From NCBI GenBank assembly GCA_023935145.1, contig CM043700.1, positions 141,507,328 through 141,571,327 on the forward strand: 64,000 nucleotides of DNA, written 5' to 3'. Made by a program: the position numbers and the translations under genes. This DNA is from Bretschneidera sinensis (Eukaryota > Streptophyta > Magnoliopsida > Brassicales > Akaniaceae). Under the pieces are notes generated by a model. That model worked only from the letters and a program-made list of their open reading frames with translations. It ran no database searches and was not told where the DNA came from. Of the stretch, positions 47,049 through 60,200 are shown piece after piece. The stretch's first letter is position 1. Each line of letters opens with the position of its first letter.

Positions 47049-49512
47049 ATGTCGGTTTTGGAAGGGAAGAAAACAAGCCCTAACTCACCATTGACGAAGA
47101 GACCACCGAGCTGGTCGGACCTCTGGCTCAAGAACACTAAGCCCCTCAAGCATGTGGTCTTCGCTATGCAGCTTCAGTCTCTCTCCGCACCCACCAAAGA
47201 GCCCAACTCCAAAACGAAAACCCTAATCCCCAATTTCTCCAAAATCGACCGTACCCTTCTCTTATCTGATGATCTTCTCCTCAAAATCCTCTCCAGAATG
47301 CCACATTCACAGAGAAACCCTAATTCCCTCGTTTGCAAGAGGTGGCTGAATCTTCAGGGCAGGCTCGTACGGTCACTCAAGGTGTTAGATTGGGAGTTTC
47401 TTGAATCTGGACGGCTGATTTCGAGGTTTCCAAATCTTACCCATGTCGATTTGGTTAATGGGTGTCTAATTTCGCTGCGAAGTTCGTCGGTAATTTTGTT
47501 GAGTCACAGGGTGGTTTCATTTCCTATTGATTCTGGGTTTTCACCTAATTGGCAAATTTGTCAGGATCATTTGCTGTCTGCTGAAATGGTTGATAGAGGG
47601 CTAAAAGCTCTGTCTAGTGGTTATCGTAATTTACGCAAACTTGTGGTGATTAATGCCAGTGAATTGGGTTTGTTGAATGTAGCTGAAGAGTGTTCAACAT
47701 TGCAAGAACTGGAGTTGCACAAATGTAATGATAACGTCTTGCGTGGGATCGCAGCGTGTGAGAATCTGCAAATCTTGAGATTGGTTGGGAATCTAGATGG
47801 ATTATATAGTTCATTGGTTTCTGATATTGGGTTAACCATTTTAGCTCAAGGGTGTAAGAGATTGGTGAAGCTTGAGCTTAGTGGGTGTGAGGGTAGCTTT
47901 GATGGGATTAAAGCCATAGGGCAGTGTTGCCAAATGCTTGAGGAACTGACACTTTGTGATCATAGGATGGATGCTGGGTGGTTGGCAGCCCTTTCATATT
48001 GTGAGAATCTTAAGACTTTGAAATTTCTGTCGTGTAAAAGCATTGATCCTAGTCCGGGACCAGATGAGTATTTGGGTTCTTGTCTAGCTCTTGAGAGTTT
48101 GCATTTGCAGAAGTGTCAGTTGCGGGATAAGAAGAGCGTGAGGGCATTGTTTAGGGTTTGTAAAGCTGTTAGGGATGTCGTTTTTCAAGATTGCTGGGGA
48201 TTGGACAATGACATGTTCATCCTGGCAAATGTTTTCAGGTAATGGATTTTTATAGATTCTGTCTGCTTACTTTTGTTGCCTAGTATTTGCTTTTAAGTTA
48301 TTGAATTTTTGAAAAAGATGATGTGCTGGATGAGCTTATGATATACAGTTGGTAAGAAAAACTTTTTATATGTATAATTTACTTCTGCAATCTTTTTGTA
48401 TAATTGATGAGGTATGGACAATGGGCCCTTCTCTGGTGTAAAGTTAAGCGATTCACAATCCTAGTTAATAGAATGAAATTGAAATGATTGTGAATCTTTA
48501 GTGTATAACTGGGTAAAGGTAATGTTTGGGTGTGCACGCACCAACAGTCCAACACCAAAAAGGAAATGGGAATTAGGCTTGTTGGCTGAAAAACAATATA
48601 GTGCACTTATTTTTAGGAATTTGAGGTCCATGTACTTGGTATGCTTTGGTTCAATATGATCAATTCCACCATATTGTTATGAAATGGTAGATCTTGCTGT
48701 AATGGGGAGAAATTATTAATCATATTAGTTTTACTTTTTAGTTTCTATTGCTAGATGTTTTGACTATTGAGTGATAAGCAATTTGCAACAAACAAGTGCA
48801 AAGCAAGTAATTACATCTTGGAAGCACCTTCATGCTTTGAATTAATAAAAAAAATACATGCATTTTCTGGGTTAATCTAGGCGATAAGGAAAGCCCAGCC
48901 TAGATTTACTTTGGTAGACTGTTGACAAGAAAAATGAAAAATATACTCGTAAAGAGAAGTTTTTTTGTAGGTAAATTACAAGCATCAGCTGTTAACAATG
49001 ACTTGATAGAAAGTGATGATATCTTATTGATTAAAAAAAACGAAGAAGAAAGAAAGTCGTGATATCTAGAATTTAAATAACCTTCTTCAACCCCCCTCCC
49101 TCACCTCCCAACTCCTTTTGGGGTTGATAGAATTCAAATAATCTGTATAGGGAAGTTACTTATCAAAAAAAAAAATAAAAAAAAAAATCTGTATTGTGAA
49201 GTTGTTTGATTTAGAGATTTATTGAAGTATTGCTTTCTGTACAGGAGGGTGAGGTTTCTGTCCTTAGAAGGATGCTCATTGCTAACAACAGAGGGCTTAG
49301 AGTTTGGGATTCTGTCATGGCAGGAGCTTCAAAGTCTAAGAGTTTTATCATGCAAGAATATAAAGGACAGTGAAATCTCTCCTGCTCTTTCAACCTTGTT
49401 CTCTATTCTTAAAGAGCTGAAATGGAGGCCAGATACTAGATCTCATCTTGCATCAAATCTTGTGGGGACTGGCATGGGAAAGAGAGGTGGTAAATTTTTC
49501 AAGAAGACATGA
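47049..49512 (+). CDS. F-box/LRR protein (At5g07670/At5g51380-like), two exons
   Basis: Exons 47049-48238 and 49245-49512 (donor TTCAG|GTAATG, acceptor TGTACAG|GAGG) give 485 codons plus stop. The N-terminus has the [20 protein letters not shown] block seen in the Arabidopsis At5g07670/At5g51370/At5g51380 group. An F-box lies at about residues 69-113 ([16 protein letters not shown], then [13 protein letters not shown]). Leucine-rich repeats of the Cys-containing F-box type run from about 120 to 460. Such proteins act as substrate receptors of SCF ubiquitin ligases. The substrate is unknown. The C-terminal tail is basic ([10 protein letters not shown]). The frame is clean and length fits the family, so it should be functional. 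The ATG follows GGTGAAAAG, with no in-frame upstream alternative. Confidence 0.9.
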
Positions 49513-52374
49513 GTCCTGAAAGTGTACACAAAAGGATTAGTGCACATTGATTCACACGGCACTGTTGAATGGTCTTCTTGTGCAGTTACTATATCCAATA
49601 TGCTGTAATCTTCTTTGTTTAGGTGGTTGACAATATGTATGTCGACAAAGGTAGATAGTCCTTCATTTCCTTCTTTTTTCTGCAGAAAAAAGAGAGTAGG
49701 CAGCCATGCGATAACATTATGGTAAATTTCCTGAACCTATCTTCAGCACTTTTCAACGCATCTTGGGTTGAATTTTGATTTCTGAAGTGCAGATTTTCTC
49801 ATGGATGTTCAATGCTAGTGTTGTCGAATGTACCTGTGGACATGTAATATTTGTAAGTTCCCTTTTCCAGTTTGTATAGAAAATAGGTGGCAGACTAGGG
49901 TTATTATCTGACTGGCAAATACATATGTAGTTCATATTCTGAAGTTTAGTTCTTGTTCATATTGATCATATCTAGTGTTCCAAACGCAAATAGCAGTATT
50001 ATTCGGTTCTTTTTTCTGTTGGCTGTGTGAGCATTGAGAAAAATCCCATTAAGAAACCTTAGCTAAAATGGGAAGCTGAATACCCTGTCTTATGAATGGC
50101 TAACGAGCAATTATGCGAACAAATTTTTCATTTTTTTATTACAATCCGAAACTAAAAATAAAACTTACGCTTCGGGAACAAATCCCTGATTGATGACTGA
50201 CCATGTTAAACCGCGTCCTATTTTTTCTACTCTTTACATTGTTTTATATTTCTTGCTTTCATTACTTTTACTTTTGTTTGCTGTCTTCGTGGAATATATG
50301 CTAAACTCCTAACAAAGTGGTATTTAAAACAAGATGGAGTGATGACAAAAGTACGAATCATTGGTGAAAATTTTGGGCTAAAATTTTTCAATGGTAGGAA
50401 CAATTTCTCAGTGGCAAAGTAGAATAAATGATGTATTTTTTTTTAGTGTGGGATCAAGAAGCATAAATGCTAAGTGATGTGAAAGTGATAATGAGTGCAA
50501 TTGTTGATCCTCTGCATCCCTCTTATAGCGTGATGGTTGTGGTAGGTGTTGGTCCTGTTGAGTCTGTCTTGCATGATTGTTCGTGTGTGCTTGTGATTGC
50601 GATGTGGCCCTGCCCTTTCAAGCAGACCTACAAATGTGAATTAAATCTTTGCAAGTAGAAAGGGGTAGCAGGGTGGGGTTGGCCATTTTCAAAATGATTT
50701 TGTTCTGTTGTGGTCAGATTACCCTGAGCGTGTGATAGATCGATTTGTGAAGAGTGACTACAACCATCATTGTGGTGTTGCTTGTCACATGTGTTCGGCA
50801 AGTGAGTTTTGAGTCATACCACACTGCTCAAGCAAGAGAACATTGAAAAAAAAAGAGAAAATCTAACACTATTTCATGATCCTCCCTTCTTAAAAAAGGA
50901 AGGAAAATGATATTCATCGGTGGATACCTCTGGGTCTTGTTTAGTCCCAGTTTTTCTTCGTTTCTAAGGTTTTTTCTAATAAGTGACGGTGGTCTACCTT
51001 CGATTATGGTTGTATCACATAAACGATCACATTAATTAATAATTTAATTAAATATTTATAGATAATTTATTAGGATATGCTATTGTCTGATATTAAAAAT
51101 TTCACTATTTTTCTTTATGATTTATTATTAATGACTGTAATAAGATAATTGATTCTTACCTCACAAAATATTGTATAAAATACTCTTTCATCATCTCTAA
51201 CAGAATTGCTAATTTATCAGTTTTTTTGTAAATATTAGAAGTTATCATTTTAATGTTTTATACTAATTTTTTGAATTTTTTTATTTTATAATATTAATTG
51301 ATCAGAAAATCTTATTTTTATGTATAAAATCATCCGGTAGTATTCTACTTTATTGTATGAAGAAACAAAAATATTTTGAGATATTTTGTTTATTTATAAG
51401 TTTTTTTTAAGGTAAATTACACCGACTTCAACTTATAATTATAAGCATTTCCTTTCTATTTTCTAAACTTTTACTTATATTCTCTGATAGGACAGATTAA
51501 ATATGATTTCATGTGATTAAACTCTTCTACGAGTAGTGTAAGTGCTTACACTTTTGGTAGGAAAGATTAAATTTAATTTCATGTGATTAAACTTTCTTAT
51601 CATGGGTGTAAACGAAGGTTTAAAAAAAGCAAAGGAGTTGTTTACAATTATAATTTACCTCAAGAAACTCTAATTTACTATTTTTTATTAAAAAAAGTTA
51701 AAAATCAATGATTTAGTATTTGATATCATTTGTCATTCTTTATTTGTTGTTTTTATGATTAGTAAATGCAACGAAAAAGCTTAAATTTCAAAGTAATATT
51801 GTGATAGTTCAGGTAAATGCACAATAAAATTTATTTAAGTTTAATTTTTTTGACAATGGATTTAAAATTTTAATAGGTTATTTTGGATTTTTTAAACTTT
51901 ATTGCTTTCTAAGTTTTGAATAGGTTTGTATATGTTTAAATATCATGATTAAATTATTTAAATTTTATTAACTTAAAATTAATTATTTAAATTTCACTAA
52001 CCTAAGTTCTTAACCAAAGTATATTGATTTTAATAAAAAATTATTTAAGAAAACAATGCAACACATGGCTACTGATTAGAGTATTAGACACTTCTCAATG
52101 AAATTCTATTACTACTTTTTTTTAAATCTTACAAATGATATGGACCCAAATGAAAATAGAAAAATAATAAAACAAAAAAGAAAATAATGCCCAATATGTT
52201 GACGTGGCAAATTTCCCTGGGAAAAAAAGAGAGGACATAACAGAGGACTGGGGAAGAGGATCGTATTCGAAGGCCGCGGATAGCAGAGATAAAATAAGTG
52301 TTCGTTTCGTAACTATAGATTTGCTGGCGAAGGTGAAGTAGAGAATTTTGAAAACAGGAGAAGCAAAGAGAAAG
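49513..52374. other. Intergenic, F-box 3' UTR to kinase-like gene leader
   Basis: The F-box gene 3' UTR probably extends to about 49900. The rest is AT-rich with no recognised gene. A short imperfect direct repeat ('ttaaatttaatttcatgtgattaaact' type) occurs near 51496 and 51566. The last 200 bp before 52375 are purine-rich and probably hold the 5' leader of the next gene. Confidence 0.5.
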
Positions 52375-54201
52375 ATGAAGAAAGACAAGGAAGTAGCAGT
52401 AGCAGCAATAACATCCCGTAACCCCAGCAACTTCAACAGTGACAAAGAAGAAGACAACAAAGACAACGTTCGCTCTCTCTCCTCCGCCAAGTTTTCTCCT
52501 CGCAACGCTGCCTCCAAATACGACTTTGTCAAGGTTCTCTTTTTTTTTTTTTTTTTGGAATTTAATTATCCACTCTTTCCCTAATCCTCCTCTTGTTTGG
52601 TTGCCGAGAAAATCCAGGACTAAAAGGAGTTGAGCCCAAAATAAAATTAAAATTCCTGAATTCTCTGCTTTCCTTTTTTAAATAATCAGCTGAATCGATG
52701 TAGTTCGGGAACCAACCATAATTCAATTCAATTTATGTTGTTGTTAAACTGTTAATTGTTGATACTACACGCGTATGCTTTTTTGTATGATGTTACAGGT
52801 AAAGGTGTGGTTGGGTTATAATGCGGATCACTATTACGTTCTTTCCAGATTTTTGCTCAGCAGAATGTTAACTGTCACTAAGGTCTCTGTTAATCTCAAT
52901 TTTTTTCAATATCATGTCTTGTTTGATAACTGGATCTGCTAGAGTTCTAGGTTGTATTGCTCCATTAATCCACATCGTGTTATGTTCAACTTGGTTGGGA
53001 AGAGAATGTTGGATTGTTGAATTTTAAATTATGATAATTTGCCGTAGGAGAACAGACACACACAGAAGAAAAAACGTTGGCTAACTGAGCTTAAACTGTC
53101 AAGCTCTGTTAATGAGCCTGTTACAGTTATTGACCTCAATGCCTGTTTGCAATTCGTGTGGGAATTATCGACCAGTTACCAAAGAGTTCTTAGATAGCAA
53201 ACCATACTACATTAGTTAATGATGTTATTGTGAACATGATAATTTAAAAGATTGATGTTTCTTGTGGTAAGAAGGTGAGTTCATGATTTTGTTAGCAGTT
53301 ATCATCATTGTGGATTAATTTTTTGTCAGTGCTAGCTTGCAGTGCTTAATCTAGTTGAGATGTCTTGTTTCTCTTAAATATCCTGTAAATAATGAATATC
53401 ATGCCAAATATATATTAATTGCACTGGCCTCGTTTCTATTACACACTGTTGAGAAATTGTGGCGTGTTTGATAAGTGGTTACTGTCTTTTCTTGGTTTTG
53501 TTCTCTTGTCTTGCATATTGAAATAGGTGTTTTGAGTAATGACTCTTAACCAGAGCTTCAAAGGTATTTACCTTTTAAAATCACTTGATGGTTTCAGATC
53601 CCAAATCATGTTGCTATTAAAATCGCTCTTGAACTCAAGAAGCTGCTCATAGACAACAGTCTTCTGGATGTGTATGACATCCCCCCTTTTTACTTTTTTA
53701 TTTATATTTTTCTGAATAGAGAATTATTTAGAAGTTTTGCTTGGGTTAACAGTCAATTCCTCATATTATTTTGCAGCTCTCAATCTGACTTGGAAGCTAA
53801 TTTATTTAAGGTATGCCTTTATATCATGATGGGATGGCAATAATAAAAAATAGAGTAGAGCTTTCCTGACTTTCTGGATTTTGGGTTTAGTGTTATGGAA
53901 CCTTCTCATAGGATCTTATGTGCAGCTTATGGAGCGGCGTGGTTATGGGGAAGAGTACATAAATCGTTACAAGATGATGACTAGGTCAGTAAGCTTTCTA
54001 GTAGGATGGATCTCACTCCCACCCCTCTACTTATTTTCCTTCTTCCAGATTAAAAGCATACCACTTTCACCTTGAATGCTTCCTTTGTATTCTGGTTTGC
54101 TTGATTAGTTCTTTTATTACAAAAAATTATGTTTCTCTGGTATACTTTCGCTTAAATTGCTTTTTCTTCTTCGTGTTGAGTGTGTGTGTGTGTTTTTTTT
54201 T

Positions 54202-54233
<32 letters not shown>

Positions 54234-57200
54234 TATATCGTTATTGAGTTTCCTCCTTAGTATATTGGAAATTTTTTGGTGGATATTATGAAATGGCCAT
54301 ATGTTCTTTGTACTTATTTATTTTAGGAAAGGATAACTATGATTTTTCTTTTTATTTTTTTTCCCTTAATTATTTTTGGGCTGTGTGAGGGTGATTACAT
54401 GCTAGTTCGACTTTGGGAGTGAAATAGGACCTGTTGAATTGAGCTTTCCTTTCTCATTTTTCTTTCTTCTTGGTTTGACCATTTGGTGAAAAAGATGTGG
54501 ACCCTGAGCATGTTGATAGAAGTGCTATTTTTCTTTTGTATTTTTTGTTGGGATGGGAAAGGATGCTGAAGGGACACTAGATGTTATTGTCACCATTTGT
54601 CAGTAAATTCATGTGAAGTAGCACAGTTTTAGTTACGCTTTAAGCAGAGAAAAATGACAGATCACCAATTTTAATATATATGATTAGGTTTAGTTTTATG
54701 GATGTGTGGACATCGAGTATTACTTGTTATCAACTGAAAGGAGTGGAAAAACGATTTAAGAAATGCTAACTGCTAGTTTTAAATTATACTATACTGTTTT
54801 TCCTGTCATTTCCTTTCAGATTTCACCATCAAAGAGTGCCTCTAGTAATTCTTGTTTGTGGAACTGCTTGTGTCGGAAAGTCTACTATAGCCACCCAACT
54901 TGCTCAAAGGCTAAATTTACCAAATGTTTTACAGGTTCTGCCTTATATTTATCTGAAGATATTCTACCTCTTTTAATCTTTCCATGTACTAGCAGTTTAT
55001 GGGGTGTATACTAATGTCGTTGATCTGTGTTCTTAATTGTTCCAGACAGAGATGGTATATGAATTGCTACGTACATCAACAGAGTATGTCACGATTTTAT
55101 TTATTTGATTTCCTTATCATATTGTACCATATTTTATTTACCATACTAAAATTATATTTCTCGGAATTTGGTTGAAGGAATTTGTCCACGGGGACATTTC
55201 TTTGCTTTAAACAACAAAGATATTTAGTACACTAGTAGTCAATTGTTGTGGCCATAGCCTTTAGGTATTAGGCCAATTTTCCTTTGACAGAGTATCTTGT
55301 TCAAGGCAAGAAATTCTTACTCAGAAATATATGTTGCACATATTGAATACAAAATTAGATATTTGCTTTCTTAATGCTTTCAACTTCCAATCAGGGACGG
55401 ATCTAGCTCATTTCCCTTGGGTGGTGGTAAAAAAATTATGATTTTGGAAAAAAAATTTGAGGGCTTAAAAGTTAAAGATTTTTAAGGACCTTGGGGGGGG
55501 GGGGGGGGTTAAGTCTCTCCCTCCCTTGGTTCCGTCCCTGCTTCCAAATGTAGGCAGAAGGAAAGATGTTTCCTTTCTTCAAAAAAAGAAGTATAATTCC
55601 ACATCTAGATTTCATCTTATTTAGGAATGTGCTTTCTGTCAACAAGATATCATTCACGTTTTTCGTACAGTTAAAATTGTAGCTACAATCTATCCGTTGA
55701 TTGATGTAGGGGTGTCATCACTTTTTATATTTATTTAGTGCTCCGTTGGCATCAACTCCTGTATGGGCGCGAAACTTTAGCTCCTCGGAGGAACTAATCA
55801 CAGAATTTTGTAGAGAATGCAGAATAGTTCGTAAAGGTAGCCTCTCAGTTCTACCATTAAGCTGTTGCAATTTATTCCCCTTTTCATTGATTTTTCTTCT
55901 CATTATTAGATGATCAGGATAGTTGTAACTATTTAAGAGCATGTTATGGATTTTCTTTCTATTTAGTTATAAGCTCTGTCAAGGTATCTTGCAAGTGGAT
56001 TGACCTTTGGCCGGTAATGTTTGTTTCCTAGGTCTGGCTGGTGATTTGAAGAAAGCAATGAAAGATGGAAAGCCGATTATAATTGAGGTATCTGACCTTT
56101 CTGATACGTGGATTGTAAATTACATTGTAACCTGATGTTGCCCATCACTTGTGTGCTTGTGGCCAAGCATGTGTACCATAGTTTTTGCTTAAGTTTTATT
56201 CTTTGCCATCTCAGCTCAAAACTGAAATGTGAGACCATATTGTAGAATGTTTAATGGTCTCTTCCAGTTCCATTTATCCACTCTATTTGTTCTGTAGCTC
56301 AACTTTATGAATGTAATATTGCAATAAGATGACCCCCCACCAAGGAATGTTGACGTGGTGAATGGTTAATGCTACTTGGGGTTAGGATTCTCTTATAGAT
56401 GTTATTGACTTACCATCTTGTAGATATTTACTTATGTACAAGGGCGGCACCCCCTTGTGTCATTTTATAAAATATTTGCTTCTTAGAAAAAAAGAGTGAA
56501 AATTCGGAGGAAATTTTATGATAGGAAAGTTTGGGGTCAGATCAAGCACCATAATGTTAGTATTAAACTTTGAGATGGCCACAGAAATAGATTTCATTAC
56601 ACAGGTGCACATGCATTGAGAATTTTTTAAATACAGGAAACTATGCAATGAGATGGAGATAGCCTCCTCCAGTGCAACTCAAAACAAAAACTAATTTTTT
56701 ATTGCTTTTAAAAGTAAAAGTATCTTACTACTTAGAAAAAAAGAGTAAAAGTATCTTACTACTTATAAGAAAAGGTAAAACCATCTTACTAAAGGTCACC
56801 AAGGGGGTGCCAATCCATGTAAAACATATATACACGCCAATAATTCTGGAAAATCTATGAGCTCATCCTCATTTACAGAAAAAAATGGCCATTCACCCAA
56901 AATTTTAGTGTATGAAACCATCCATCTTTGATAAACAAAATAGAATTTTCTCCTCATGAAAAACTGTACTATTTCTTTCATTCCATACAATCTAAATGAT
57001 AGAAAGAGGAGGTTAAGCTAAGGCTTTCATCAATTCTTTATGTTAAGGTTTGCTGGTTTACATAATTTATGATGATATTGACAGGGAATACATTTGGATC
57101 CAAGCATTTATTTAATGGATGACGATAATAAATTGCCAGCTAATGTGCCAGAAAAAGTTAAAGAGACAAACCCTGTATCAGTTACATCAGACGATAATGC

Positions 57201-60200
57201 TGTGGCACAAAAAGGAAGTAATTCTTCAAGTGTCTGTGGAAGTCATAATGAAAGTAACAACATTCTTGAGCATGTGAGCTCTGACGGGACAACTTCTGAC
57301 CTGCTGAATAAAGTGTCGGCTTCTCTGGAATCTATTGACCTAGCAGGAAGTGTTTCTGAGAATAAAGGTTAATACTCTCTTGATTACACTGACATGTTTG
57401 ATATTTCTCTTTTGCTCCATTCTTGAACTAAAGAATATGTACGTACATAAAAGGATCAATTCTAAAGAATGAGAAGAGTATGTGATTGTACATTGACTCT
57501 TCTGGTCATGCAGCTGAAACTCTTAAAGATCCAAAAACGGATATAGAAACTCCTGTTCGGAAGGAAAAATCTGGTTCTGAAGCAATAATAGTTCCTATAG
57601 TTCTGAAGATGGCTGAATTTGATCATAAGGTATGTTGCCTTCGGTTTTTAATTTTCTAGATTCAATAAAAAAATATTTTTCTTTTTCATCCAATAGAAAT
57701 TTATGTGAAAAGCTTTATCCTTGGGTGGCTGTAAGCTTCTTTTCACTGAGTAATGATGAAATTTATGTTAAAAAGAGTAGTCATTAAATACAGGATACTA
57801 TGGCAAACAATAAAAAGAGGAGGAAAGTAGAAGAAAATGATATTCGGCATGGATGTGTCTTTTCCACTTATATTCTTGTATAACAATATGAATGGCATGT
57901 TTAACAATGTAAAATGGATAGCAGCTATTGCTATTAGATGTGCATCTAATGCTAAGCTCAGGAAGTGGAGAAGGTAGTAGATGATTACCAGTACAAATGA
58001 ATATAGAATTGGGTCTTAGTTGCAGGAAATCTCCAATGCTAACAATGTAGTTTCTTACCAAGAAGCTCTCAACACTCAAGTAGCTTTCTTTCATTTGGAT
58101 TGCATTCAACATTTTCCTCATTATACATGTATCTTCTTTCAACCTGGAAATGTCTTAAAATCTTTTTGTCCCTTTTGCAGGCTTTGCTAGAGGAGTGGAC
58201 CTCGACTCGTACGTTTAGTGATAAATGTCTAGTCCAGGTACTAATTAACTCCAATTTCAGATAAGTGTATACCACATTTAGTTCACTAATTTTTCATTAG
58301 TAACATGGTCAATATAGAGAAAAGAAAACATAGTCAAAGAAGTGATAAAATAATTTAATAGATAGAAAAAGAAAACATAGTTTCATGATGGCTTGAAGGA
58401 GTGCCTCTCTTGATTTTTTTTTCCCATTTCTTGATCGCTATTAATTGAGTTGAATACGCATTTTGTTATTTTACTTCGCAGGATAAAGATAGGCTAATAA
58501 CCAATTTAAAGACCATTCAAGACTATCTATGCTCCTTCAATTCGCAGGTATGCTCATTCATGTTTCTTCTCTTTGTTAACAGGACAAAAGCAGGCGAAGG
58601 CTTTTATCATCAGTGTGGGTGGATATTAATTTAGCTAGGTGTTATGTTTATGAGGGGACTTAAGATTCAAAACAGACCCACTTTTTGTTTGACAAGTTGT
58701 TCCTGCAGTAACTGTGTGTTTTCAGATCTGACGGCTAGCATTTAGGGATAAAATGCATAATTACAGTAGGAAAAAGTAGGCCATACCAAGGTATTTTGAA
58801 GTATTTATATAATACTTTCATGATCGTTTCATTCAGTGCTGCTAAAGATTAAGTAATCTTGAGGAGCCTTAACTATCATGTTTTAGTCATCCAGATACAT
58901 GGATGTTTTGGAAAAAAATGTTTAGATCTGTTGGCTGTTATTGTAGTAGGCTTAGGAGGAACTTCCAACACTAACATAACAGCAAATGACTTATAAAAGA
59001 AAAACATAGCAGCAAATGGTGAAAAATAATCAGGATACCAATTTTTTTTTTTATAAGTAAAAAATTTATTAGAAAAGCACAAAGAAAGTGCAACAAAAAG
59101 CCAAAGGCTAATTACAATGAAAGAAATCCACAAAATATAGAAAATCTTCACTATTTACAAAGAAATTCCTCATAAACCAAAAATTGAGAGTGTTAAACCA
59201 ACTATCTTTAATAATCTCAATAGATTTCTCCACACCATCAAAAGTCTTCCGATTCCTTTCTCTCCACATAATCCGGAAAATAGAATGTGGACTCAAAATC
59301 AAAGCTTTCTTGACCTCCTTGGGAGCTTTCAAGACACTCCAAACCCGAAACTCATTCAATACAGAACCCACGAACACCCAAGATATTCCCACAATCTTAT
59401 AACTCATATACCACAAACTTCTAGTTAAAGAGCACTCAACCAAGAGATGAAAGACGGACTCGACACATTGTTTGCAAATGAAGCACTCAAAATTAAAACT
59501 TAAAAAATGAGTTTCTGGGTTTAAGGGACACAAAAAAGAAAGAAAAACTCCAAATCTCAATTAGATCATAGTCTGCCAACAAAGGACTGAAAAGATCAGT
59601 ATCACACTCGGCCTATACTAACTCTGATGTCAGAGCCCTTGATTGCTGGGAACCTATTGCTAATTAATTATTCATGCCCAACTGACCTGAGGGCCGTGTG
59701 GTCTACTGGGCTTTGCATGTGCATCAGTATAAGAACCGATGACGTTATCATTATTGGCAAACTTTATATAGGAGTGTACCATTATTAATTTCCTTGATTT
59801 TGCAGCTGCATATTGAAAATCATGAAGTGTTCTCAACCCTTATATTTTACCCTAATATCTTTGTGCTTTCGTACTTATAAAAAATATCTTATTTTTTTTT
59901 AATCTTCTTTTTCTTGGAACAGGGATTGAAAGTTGTGAATATATCAGCAACAACATTTCCACAAACATTGGATTGGCTGCATGGCCATCTTCTTCAGGTA
60001 TACCCATTTCTAATCCTGATTAATAATAGATGAACTGTTCATGCCATCTGACTGCTTCTCAACCTGGAAATACGGATGCCTTGCGACCAACTTACTGTTC
60101 CCAATATGTGACTGGTATCATGCTTCCAACAGCCTAAATTTCTGTGGCTTCTCCAAGAATCTTTGTGAATTGAAGCAACCGTACCTAGATTTTTCCTTGA

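Noticed and set aside
48450..48496. 11-bp inverted repeat (gattcacaatc/gattgtgaatc) in the F-box gene intron
   Set aside because: Short stem with a 25-nt loop in AT-rich DNA; not distinguishable from chance.
52122..52532. 136-codon minus-strand open frame upstream of the kinase-like gene
   Set aside because: It is antisense to exon 1 and its leader; hydrophobic runs reflect complementary GA-rich DNA.
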